Positions 1-5,628 of a DNA stretch of 5,683 bases are shown here, piece after piece (the stretch's first letter is position 1; each line of letters opens with the position of its first letter). Position numbers and translations under genes: made by a program. This DNA comes from Clostridiales bacterium (lineage in GTDB: Bacteria > Bacillota > Clostridia > Oscillospirales > Oscillospiraceae). The notes beneath the pieces are model-generated. The model made no database searches and was not told where the DNA came from. It saw nothing but the letters and a program-made list of their open reading frames with translations. The stretch covers positions 1 through 5,683 of the forward strand of contig JAJQHP010000090.1 of NCBI GenBank assembly GCA_021199695.1. Reading direction: 5' to 3'.

Positions 1-374
1 ACCAGGGGCAGCGCACCCCCCTCCGGCCGGGTCTTGGTGGACATATTGCGGATCAGCTCCTTGTAGGTGGCGAGCCCCTGGCCCTTTGTCCCCTGCAAAC
101 GGCGCTCCGGGGAGAGGTCAGCGTCTACCACCACAAAGCTCCGGTCCATCACATAGTTTCGGATGGTCTGGAGCAGAAAGCTCTTTCCGCTGCCGTACTT
201 GCCGGAGATAAAGCGGAATGTCGCCCCGCCGTCGGCAATGATCTCCACGTCATGGAGCAGGGCGTTGATCTCTGCCTCCCGCCCGACGGTGATATAGGGC
301 AGTCCGATCCGGGGCACCACGCCGCCCTTCAGGGCGTTGATAAGGGTGCCGGCGATTCTCTTTGGTATCTTCAA
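1..374 (-). CDS. P-loop ATPase, DUF2791/BrxD-like (N-terminal part, runs off the window)
   Basis: Only the first 124 codons lie in the window; the C-terminal part continues beyond position 1. A Walker A motif, GKYGSGKS, is visible at residues 58-65, followed by a predicted strand FVVVDADLSPE (80-90). Before the P-loop comes a conserved-looking stretch, GGVVPRIGLPYITVGRE (17-33). From memory this arrangement matches the clostridial 'BREX system ATP-binding' proteins (DUF2791, BrxD-like); that assignment is recollection and was not searched. The start is TTG at 374: an in-frame stop lies upstream and no ATG or GTG falls between it and the P-loop. The TTG overlaps the stop of the TerB-domain gene in a TTGA junction, so the two are probably translationally coupled. 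An AAGGGA sequence about 11 bases upstream may serve as the ribosome binding site. Likely role: cytosolic ATP-driven partner of the TerB-domain protein, possibly acting on DNA. Substrate unknown. Walker B and later motifs are not visible. Confidence 0.85.
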   Translation of the reverse strand, partial: MKIPKRIAGTLINALKGGVVPRIGLPYITVGREAEINALLHDVEIIADGGATFRFISGKYGSGKSFLLQTIRNYVMDRSFVVVDADLSPERRLQGTKGQGLATYKELIRNMSTKTRPEGGALPL

Positions 375-1798
375 CTCGGTATCATTCCCTTCAAATCATC
401 CACATAGTCTTCCACCAGAACAGGGGTGTTTCCGTCAAATTCGACCACTGTGTCGGCAAATTCGTCATAGAGCCGTTCGTTGACCGTCTCCGCCAGCAGG
501 GAGGCCATCAGATGCCCCTGGGACAGAAAGCTCTGCAGGTCCCCGCCGTACAGCAAAATCTGCATGAACCGCAGCTCATTTCCGGAGAGGATGCAGTCTG
601 ATGCGGGCCCCCTCTCCTCCTGCGCCGCAGGCGGCTCCGGCTCTGGCTCCACATAGCGTTCCTCCTCCGTCATAAGCTTTTGCCCAACGGCCTCCGAGCG
701 CTTGCGGATGCCGGACAGCTTGCGCAGGTCGAACTCTACCCGGACGGCGGGAGCCTTTTTCTGTTCAGCGATCGTCTCCGTCAGGAGCTTCACCATGGTT
801 TTCGTCTCATTTCCCGGCTTTAAAGGCGCTTTTACGCCATAAGCCTCCCGCAAAAGGCGGTCGGCGGCGCGTACAAATACACCCAGCTCCTGGCTGCGCT
901 CCGGGGCGGCGTAGTCCCGTTCCATGCGCCACTGGTTGTCGTCACAGCAGTAGCGCTGCGCGGGGCTGATACGGTACTCGTAGTGGTCGAACCGCTTTTG
1001 ATGATAAAACACGGCGGAGCGGAAGGGGTCATACCACATACTGACCGGCTTGTTGTACAGCCTCCGGGTGTAGGGGCGATCATAGCGCCGGGCGTACCAG
1101 TCATTGAGCTTGCGATAGCCGGTGCAGGTCGCCTTTGTGAGCTCCTCCGGATATAGCTTATAGCCCCTGGAACGCTCCAGGCGATAGGTGGAGAGCTCCA
1201 AAATGGCCGGGAACAGCGCCTCGTCGTCCACCTCATCGCACCTGCTGAGAATATCCAGCGCCTGGTCAAAATCCGGATGGGTGAAATCCCGGATCAGATC
1301 GGGGGAGACGTCGTAATAAACGGCATAGTCCACGATCCACAGACTGGCATAGTGCATGATCCGGGGGTCCAGCTGGCCATATTCGTTGCAAAACCGGATC
1401 AGCCGTTCCAGCCCCTCCTCCTTGGTCTTCGAGCCGATCTGGTGCAGCAGCTCATAGAGATAGAGGTAGGCATAGGTCAGCGACGTTTGCTCCAGCGTGC
1501 CGTGGCGCAATCTGGTCCTCCAGGTAAAGTATCCCCGCAGCTCCGGCATGGTCAGGTCCTGATAGGTGGGATAGTAGTGAACGACTTCCCGGGAATAGGG
1601 GCAGTCGTCCTCAAAAAATTCCATGTACCAGGCCTGGCGGTAGAAAATCTTGGCGCTGCTGCTGCGGGAGAGGGAGAGGTCGGCGGCAAGCTCCCGCATG
1701 GCCCGATATTCCTTCGGCGGGAACAGCCTGGCCCGCTCCGGCGGGAACCGGATGGGCTCGTCCTCGTAATTGAATTTCAGATCTTTTATCCATTTCAT
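371..1798 (-). CDS. TerB_N / TerB_C domain protein
   Basis: The product has 475 residues. Residues about 45-265 resemble the TerB_N domain, with the signature-like segments KIFYRQAWYMEFFEDD (50-65), PTYQDLTMPELRGYF (77-91) and TWRTRLRHG (92-100), then LYLYELLHQIG (112-122). Residues about 400-470 resemble TerB_C, including LSGNELRFMQILL (404-416), an ETVNERLYDEFAD segment (437-449) and a final DYVDDL. A charged, Pro/Glu-rich linker (about 345-400, with EPEPEPP) joins them. I see no separate central TerB domain and no membrane segment, so it is probably cytosolic. The start at 1798 was chosen because MKWIKDL fits the family; the 97-residue upstream extension is antisense-like and overlaps the sortase gene. 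The ribosome binding site is poor (GAGCGGGG). TerB-type domains are associated with tellurite/stress and phage-defence clusters, but the biochemical role of TerB_N/TerB_C is not established. The coupled downstream ATPase supports a two-component module. Confidence 0.88.
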   Translation of the reverse strand: MKWIKDLKFNYEDEPIRFPPERARLFPPKEYRAMRELAADLSLSRSSSAKIFYRQAWYMEFFEDDCPYSREVVHYYPTYQDLTMPELRGYFTWRTRLRHGTLEQTSLTYAYLYLYELLHQIGSKTKEEGLERLIRFCNEYGQLDPRIMHYASLWIVDYAVYYDVSPDLIRDFTHPDFDQALDILSRCDEVDDEALFPAILELSTYRLERSRGYKLYPEELTKATCTGYRKLNDWYARRYDRPYTRRLYNKPVSMWYDPFRSAVFYHQKRFDHYEYRISPAQRYCCDDNQWRMERDYAAPERSQELGVFVRAADRLLREAYGVKAPLKPGNETKTMVKLLTETIAEQKKAPAVRVEFDLRKLSGIRKRSEAVGQKLMTEEERYVEPEPEPPAAQEERGPASDCILSGNELRFMQILLYGGDLQSFLSQGHLMASLLAETVNERLYDEFADTVVEFDGNTPVLVEDYVDDLKGMIPS

Positions 1799-1880
1799 GG
1801 TCGAAGCCCCGCTCGTGAATCGGATGGAACATGGGAGTGGAATGCATCTGGCCGGTTTTCCGCCATGGGGCAGACTCGTC

Positions 1881-2699
1881 TCAGCCCACAGAAACAGGCA
1901 CACAGAGGACGACATATCTGGCGTCGTCATACTCATAGGAGCAGGTGGAGAGGGAGATGACTGTACTCTCGCCATCCCACTCTGCGTCTGCGTCAAAGGT
2001 GGAGTGGGAGAGGATGTAATCGATCTGTGACTCCACATCGTCCCCCCAGAGCAGGGAGTTGTAAAAGTCGCTGTCTGCGTCCAGCACACAGCCTCCGATG
2101 ATGTCCAGCCGATAGCTCGCTGTGGGGGTCAGCAGCCAGAGCACGGGATGCTCGTCATAATAGCTCTGCTTTTTATATTTGTCCAGCGTGCCGAACATAG
2201 ACTCGTTTTTCATGTTGTGGCCGTAGACGATGGAATTGGCGTCGGAAAAATCCGAGGCGTTGCGGTAGTCCAGGAAGATGCTCCCGGAGGAGTTATAGCT
2301 CCCGTCCACCATATGGTGGAGATAGGTGTCGTTGGACGCGCCTTGCAGGATAGGGTAGTTGATGACGGTGTCAGGGCAGTAAAGCCACCCCACCACATCG
2401 GGATTTGCCGCCAGCAGAGCGTCAAAGTCCACCGAGATGGGGGCACTGTCGCTCTGACCGTCGCCTGTCTCATCTGCAGCCGCCGTCCCCGACTCCGCCG
2501 CAGTGTCAGCGCCGGAGCTGTCCCCGGGATCGGAGGCCTCGCTCTCCGGCTCCAGGACGGTGACAAATTGCGTGGCCGTCTCCTCGTAGAGGGAGGTCCC
2601 GGCGTTGTATTCGCTGACAATGCCCCAGATCTGCCAGGCGCAAAAGCCGAATACGGCGACGCACAGCAGCAGCGCCAGCCAGTAAAAAAAGCGTTTCAT
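1881..2699 (-). CDS. srtB: Class B sortase, membrane-anchored cysteine transpeptidase
   Basis: The product has 272 residues. A short basic N-terminus (MKR) and one hydrophobic segment (about 4-28) form a signal anchor that places the catalytic domain outside the membrane. Residues about 48-88 are a low-complexity Ser/Asp/Glu/Ala/Gly linker, making the protein somewhat longer than typical SrtB. The catalytic domain has SGSIFLDYRN (138-147), the histidine motif YGHNM (159-163, His161), the cysteine motif SLSTC (249-253, Cys253) and Arg261 in DDARYVV, so the His-Cys-Arg triad is complete. Sortases cleave a sorting signal on a secreted protein and join it to peptidoglycan or to a pilin; no substrate or pilus gene is in the window. 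The start at 2699 is supported by GGAGG at 2708-2712, eight bases upstream; the longer reading frame adds only untranslated leader. Class B is a firm call from the motifs; the symbol reflects class rather than proven orthology. Confidence 0.95.
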   Translation of the reverse strand: MKRFFYWLALLLCVAVFGFCAWQIWGIVSEYNAGTSLYEETATQFVTVLEPESEASDPGDSSGADTAAESGTAAADETGDGQSDSAPISVDFDALLAANPDVVGWLYCPDTVINYPILQGASNDTYLHHMVDGSYNSSGSIFLDYRNASDFSDANSIVYGHNMKNESMFGTLDKYKKQSYYDEHPVLWLLTPTASYRLDIIGGCVLDADSDFYNSLLWGDDVESQIDYILSHSTFDADAEWDGESTVISLSTCSYEYDDARYVVLCVPVSVG

Positions 2700-2793
2700 A
2701 CAGATAACCTCCGGATACCGACCTTTTTCACCAAAGCCCCAGGGACCGACACGAAAGCCTTCTGCCCGACGCACAGAGACGGGCGATATGTAC

Positions 2794-2822
2794 ATTATAG
2801 CGGAACGAGATGTAAAAAGCAA
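2794..2822 (-). promoter_or_regulatory. Sigma-A-type promoter of the sortase unit
   Basis: On the minus strand a perfect TATAAT (-10, 2794-2799) follows TTGCTT (-35, 2817-2822) after exactly 17 bases. The -35 matches TTGACA only in its TTG core. Transcription would start near 2787, giving a leader of roughly 88 bases before the sortase ATG. It lies just downstream of the terminator of the preceding gene, as expected for a new unit. It probably also drives the TerB-domain and ATPase genes, because no clear promoter is visible in the 82-base gap at 1799-1880. Confidence 0.7.
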
Positions 2823-2841
2823 TGGGAGCGCCCCGATGAAC

Positions 2842-2873
2842 AAAAAACCCAGGCCGCCAGAGGACGGCCTGGG
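2842..2873 (-). terminator. Intrinsic terminator of the 142-residue protein gene
   Basis: A perfect 9-bp GC-rich stem (2848-2856 with 2865-2873) has an 8-base loop. On the minus strand it is followed directly by six T residues (2842-2847). It begins 33 bases after the stop codon at 2906. The opposite strand has no T run, so it is directional. Confidence 0.93.
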
Positions 2874-2905
2874 CCTTTGCACATTTCAGATGACGGACCT
2901 GTGGA

Positions 2906-3334
2906 TCAGTCGGCGCTGTCGCCGTCGGCAGGGGGAGCCTCCGGGGCGGCAGGCTCCTCGGCTTCGGTTTCCGCCTCCGCCTCAGCCTCGGTTTCCACCT
3001 CGACTTCTACTTCCACCTCAGCCTCCGGGGCGACCTTCGTCTCAGCGATCTTGGCGTTGTTGGCGGCGATGGCGGCCTGGATGTCAGCGATCTGGGCGCA
3101 TACGGCGGCATAGGTCTCCTCCGGCTCGGCTCCGTGGTCGGCAAAGTACATCTTGCCCAGCTCCGCATAGGCGGCCCGGAGGTTGCTGTCCTCCTTCACG
3201 TTGGCGGCTCTCAGCATGGCCACGTTAGCCAGCTGGATGCCCTTGTCTACGCCCGCCTGGGCAAGACTCATGCCGCTCTGGCCCAGGGATACCGCCTTCT
3301 TCTTCAATTCGTCTACGTTTACAGTGAATGCCAT
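2906..3334 (-). CDS. Small helical protein with Glu-Val/Glu-Ala repeat tail, unknown function
   Basis: The product has 142 residues. Residues 1-100 are Ala-, Lys- and Leu-rich and probably helical, with DELKKKAVSLGQ near the start and a segment NLRAAYAELGKMYFADHG (51-68). After this, QIADIQAAIAANNAKIAE (81-98) could form a coiled coil. This layout (short helical start, 'LG-K-Y' segment, final helix) resembles small clostridial proteins often annotated hypothetical or zinc-ribbon-like, but no zinc-binding cysteine pair is present. Residues 104-127 are a Glu-Val then Glu-Ala dipeptide repeat, followed by a Pro/Ala/Asp tail. There is no signal peptide or membrane segment. Start is firm: GGAGGAGG at 3344-3351 lies nine bases upstream. 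It has its own promoter and terminator, so it appears to be a well-expressed single-gene unit. I do not assign a function. Confidence 0.85.
   Translation of the reverse strand: MAFTVNVDELKKKAVSLGQSGMSLAQAGVDKGIQLANVAMLRAANVKEDSNLRAAYAELGKMYFADHGAEPEETYAAVCAQIADIQAAIAANNAKIAETKVAPEAEVEVEVEVETEAEAEAETEAEEPAAPEAPPADGDSAD
2954..3025 (-). repeat. In-frame dipeptide repeat (EV then EA) in the protein tail
   Basis: Codons 104-127 of the small protein read as four Glu-Val pairs, Glu-Thr, three Glu-Ala pairs, Glu-Thr and Glu-Ala-Glu-Glu. At DNA level this is a degenerate 6-base repeat of the GAGGTG/GAGGCG type. Synonymous codons differ (GAG/GAA, GTG/GTA/GTC), so it is not a fresh slippage array. It is a low-complexity, strongly acidic tail. 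Confidence 0.85.
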
Positions 3335-3390
3335 AATGGTTTTCCTCCTCCGCTTCCGGGGTCTGCCCGATCTTATTCCGGTATACTGTT

Positions 3391-3419
3391 ATTCTAACGG
3401 CTCTGGCCTAAAATTGCAA
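3391..3419 (-). promoter_or_regulatory. Sigma-A-type promoter of the 142-residue protein gene
   Basis: On the minus strand TTGCAA (-35, 3414-3419) is separated by exactly 17 bases from TAGAAT (-10, 3391-3396). Each box differs from consensus at one or two positions. The predicted start near 3384 leaves a leader of about 50 bases. A 5-base inverted repeat (TGGCC at 3404-3408 and GGCCA at 3428-3432) flanks the -35 box and could be an operator, though it may be chance. Confidence 0.72.
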
Positions 3420-3458
3420 GCTATTTGGGCCACTTTTCAAATTATTTTCACCGTTTGT

Positions 3459-4133
3459 TCACGGGTTTTCCGCCTTACGGGCCTCATCTCTGCCAGAATC
3501 CCCCTGAAAATAGCTGCACCAGGGCCGCAGGGGGCACTTTTCGCACCAGGCCCGCCGGGCGGTGCACACCTCCCGGCCAAACAGCACCAGCCGATGGCAG
3601 AAGTTGTTGGATTCCTCCGGAGGCAGCGCTGCCCGGAGCTGGTCCTCCACCCGTTTCGGGTCCTTCGTTCCGTCAGTGAGCCCCAGCCGTCCGGCGATGC
3701 GGATGCAGTGGGTATCCGCCACCACCACCCCCGGGGTGTGGTACACATCCCCCTGGATCAGGTTGGCGGTTTTGCGTCCCACCCCGGGCAGACGGAGCAG
3801 ATCCTCCATCTCTCCGGGCACCTTGCCGCCATAGTCGGAAAGCAGCATCCGGGCGCAGTTCACCAGGTCCCGGCTCTTACCCCGGAAAAAGCCGCAGGAG
3901 TGGATGTACTGCCCCACCTCCTCCGGGTCCGCCTGGGCAAAGGCCTCCAGGGTAGGGAACCGGGCAAAGAGGGCCGGCGTCACCTGGTTCACCCGGGCGT
4001 CGGTACACTGGGCGGAGAGCCGCACCGCAAAAAGCAGTTCATAGTCCTTTTCATATTGTAGAGAACAGAGCGAATCGGGATAACGCTCCTTCAATGCCTC
4101 CACAATGGCTCTGATTTCCTGCTCCGTTTTCAT
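3459..4133 (-). CDS. nth: Endonuclease III, DNA glycosylase/AP lyase
   Basis: The product has 224 residues, near the usual size for bacterial Nth. It removes oxidised pyrimidines and cleaves abasic sites in base excision repair. The helix-hairpin-helix motif LPGVGRKTAN is at 115-124, with catalytic Lys121. The VADTH segment gives catalytic Asp140. The 4Fe-4S cluster motif is complete: Cys190, Cys197, Cys200 and Cys206 in C-X6-C-X2-C-X5-C spacing. LLFAVRLSAQCTDARVN (33-49) matches the conserved N-terminal helix region. The start at 4133 follows GGAAAGGGG, about six bases upstream. It is divergent from glyA, with its own promoter at 4184-4212. No clear intrinsic terminator is seen between its stop and the promoter of the next gene, so some readthrough into the 142-residue protein gene is possible. 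No residue looks aberrant. Confidence 0.97.
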   Translation of the reverse strand: MKTEQEIRAIVEALKERYPDSLCSLQYEKDYELLFAVRLSAQCTDARVNQVTPALFARFPTLEAFAQADPEEVGQYIHSCGFFRGKSRDLVNCARMLLSDYGGKVPGEMEDLLRLPGVGRKTANLIQGDVYHTPGVVVADTHCIRIAGRLGLTDGTKDPKRVEDQLRAALPPEESNNFCHRLVLFGREVCTARRAWCEKCPLRPWCSYFQGDSGRDEARKAENP

Positions 4134-4147
4134 AGAAAGCCCCTTTC

Positions 4148-4165
4148 CTGCCGTCTTTGCGGCAG
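4148..4165 (-). promoter_or_regulatory. Hairpin in the nth leader next to the ribosome binding site
   Basis: CTGCCG and CGGCAG form a perfect 6-bp stem with a 6-base loop. On the nth transcript the stem ends immediately before the GGAAAGGGG ribosome binding region, so folding could affect ribosome access. No T run follows on either strand, so it is not an intrinsic terminator. Function is inferred from position only. Confidence 0.4.
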
Positions 4166-4183
4166 TTTACTGTCTCTCCTGAT

Positions 4184-4212
4184 ATTTTATCACAAATTAC
4201 TACGTATTTCGA
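4184..4212 (-). promoter_or_regulatory. nth promoter, extended -10 type
   Basis: On the minus strand TAAAAT (-10, 4184-4189) is preceded directly by TGA, an extended -10 signature. TCGAAA (-35, 4207-4212, four of six consensus matches) lies 17 bases upstream. The start would fall near 4177, giving a leader of about 44 bases that contains the hairpin at 4148-4165. Confidence 0.6.
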
Positions 4213-4238
4213 CCCCCACAAACAGGAAATTCCCACTA

Positions 4239-4266
4239 TTGTCTTTTCTCCCAACTCTGATATAAT
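4239..4266 (+). promoter_or_regulatory. glyA promoter, extended -10 type
   Basis: TATAAT (4261-4266) is a perfect -10 box preceded directly by TGA, an extended -10. TTGTCT (4239-4244) is a four-of-six -35 box at 16-base spacing. The start would be near 4273, inside a small GTTT-GGT-AAAC palindrome (4268-4278), leaving a leader of about 66 bases. A 9-base palindrome, GGAAATTCC (4225-4233), sits between this -35 and the divergent nth -35 and is a possible shared operator, at low certainty. Confidence 0.75.
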
Positions 4267-4338
4267 AGTTTGGTAAACATTCGTGCGTCATCTGTGGACG
4301 TTTAGCCCTGGGGAGCGCACAGTACAGGAGGAGCAGTC

Positions 4339-5586
4339 ATGGTAGAGGAGACCCTTTCCTTTTTGAATCAGGCAGATCCCCAGGTGGGAGCTGCCGTCGC
4401 CCAGGAGCTGACCCGTCAGCGGCGGAACATCGAGCTGATCGCCTCGGAGAACGTGGTGTCGGAGGCGGTGCTGGCCGCCGCCGGTTCCGTTCTGACCAAC
4501 AAGTACGCCGAGGGCTATCCCGGACGCCGGTATTACGGCGGCTGCCAGTGTGTGGACATCGTGGAGGACATCGCCCGCGACCGGGCCAAGGAGCTGTTTG
4601 GGGCGAAGTTCGCCAACGTCCAGCCCCACTCCGGCGCACAGGCCAACTACGCCGCCTATCGCGCCCTGTGCAATGTGGGGGACACTGTGCTGGGAATGCG
4701 CCTGGATCAGGGCGGACACCTGACCCACGGCTCTCCGGTGAATTTCTCCGGCAAGGATTACAAGATGGTCTCCTACGGGGTGGACGTCAAGACCGGCCTC
4801 ATCGACTATGACCAGGTACGCGACCTGGCCAGAGAGTATCGGCCCAAAATGATCATCGCCGGGGCCTCCGCCTATCCCCGGGCCATCGACTTCAAGCTGT
4901 TTGCCGACATCGCCCACGAGGTAGGGGCCTATCTCATGGTGGATATGGCCCACATCGCCGGTCTGGTGGCGGGCGGCCAGCATATGTCCCCGGTGCCCTA
5001 TGCAGACATCGTCACCACAACCACCCACAAGACCCTCCGCGGCCCCCGGGGCGGTATGATCCTCACCAATGACGAGACCATCGCCAAAAAGGTGAATTCC
5101 GCCGTCTTCCCCGGCTCTCAGGGCGGCCCGCTGATGCACATTATCGCCGCCAAGGCGGTGGCCCTGGGGGAGGCGCTCCAGCCGGAGTTCAAGGTCTATG
5201 CGGAGAACATCGTCAAAAACGCCCAGGCCATGGCCAAGGCCATCCTGGACGGTGGTCTGGACCTGGTCTCCGGTGGCACGGACAACCACCTGATGCTGGT
5301 GGACCTCCGCCCCGCCGGGCTCACCGGCAAGGAGATGGAGCGCCGTCTGGACGAGGTGTTCATCACCGCCAACAAGAACGCCATCCCCGGCGACCCGGAG
5401 AAGCCCTTCGTCACCTCCGGTCTCCGTCTGGGCACCCCCGCCGTCACCACCCGGGGCTTCAACGAGGCGGACTGCGCCCTGGTGGGCGACCTGATCTGCC
5501 AGACTGCCACCGCCTATGACACCAAGGCCGACGACATCCGGGAGGCCGTGGTGTCCCTCACCGACCGCTATCCCCTCTATCGGTAA
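4339..5586 (+). CDS. glyA: Serine hydroxymethyltransferase
   Basis: The product has 415 residues, the typical length. This cytosolic PLP enzyme converts serine and tetrahydrofolate to glycine and 5,10-methylenetetrahydrofolate, feeding purine, thymidylate and methionine synthesis. Landmarks: [14 protein letters not shown] (31-44), [13 protein letters not shown] (56-68), PHSGAQAN (96-103), and the PLP-binding region [13 protein letters not shown] (201-213) with Asp202 and His205. The PLP lysine is Lys231 in [14 protein letters not shown] (226-239). [11 protein letters not shown] (257-267) and SGLRLGTPA (360-368), with substrate carboxylate-binding Arg363, are also present. The start ATG is fixed by AGGAGG at 4326-4331, seven bases upstream. 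No co-transcribed gene follows; the sequence beyond the stop turns into a likely insertion-sequence end. All key residues are present and the gene appears intact. Confidence 0.98.
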   Translation: MVEETLSFLNQADPQVGAAVAQELTRQRRNIELIASENVVSEAVLAAAGSVLTNKYAEGYPGRRYYGGCQCVDIVEDIARDRAKELFGAKFANVQPHSGAQANYAAYRALCNVGDTVLGMRLDQGGHLTHGSPVNFSGKDYKMVSYGVDVKTGLIDYDQVRDLAREYRPKMIIAGASAYPRAIDFKLFADIAHEVGAYLMVDMAHIAGLVAGGQHMSPVPYADIVTTTTHKTLRGPRGGMILTNDETIAKKVNSAVFPGSQGGPLMHIIAAKAVALGEALQPEFKVYAENIVKNAQAMAKAILDGGLDLVSGGTDNHLMLVDLRPAGLTGKEMERRLDEVFITANKNAIPGDPEKPFVTSGLRLGTPAVTTRGFNEADCALVGDLICQTATAYDTKADDIREAVVSLTDRYPLYR

Positions 5587-5628
5587 ATCATCCGCACCCA
5601 TATCAAACGGCAGCGCCGCCGGGAGGAC

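Noticed and set aside
1799..2089. N-terminal extension of the TerB-domain protein to an ATG at 2089
   Set aside because: The added 97 residues overlap the sortase C-terminus, including the catalytic cysteine region, and are low-complexity Ser/Thr/Pro. MKWIKDL at 1798 fits the family start.
2700..2882. N-terminal extension of the sortase to 2882
   Set aside because: It would cross the terminator and the promoter. The ATG at 2699 has GGAGG at proper spacing and opens directly into the signal anchor.
2148..3113. 321-residue plus-strand open frame across the sortase and acidic-tail genes
   Set aside because: It runs through two supported minus-strand genes, a terminator and a promoter, and its Ser/Ala-rich end is just the complement of the Glu-rich repeat.
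3183..4061. 292-residue plus-strand open frame opposite nth
   Set aside because: nth has a complete catalytic and iron-sulfur motif set on the minus strand; the plus frame has no recognisable motif or ribosome binding site.
4288..5601. 437-residue open frame antisense to glyA
   Set aside because: glyA is unambiguous on the plus strand with all catalytic motifs. The antisense frame is Gly/Val/His-rich without recognisable motifs, as expected of a shadow in GC-rich DNA.
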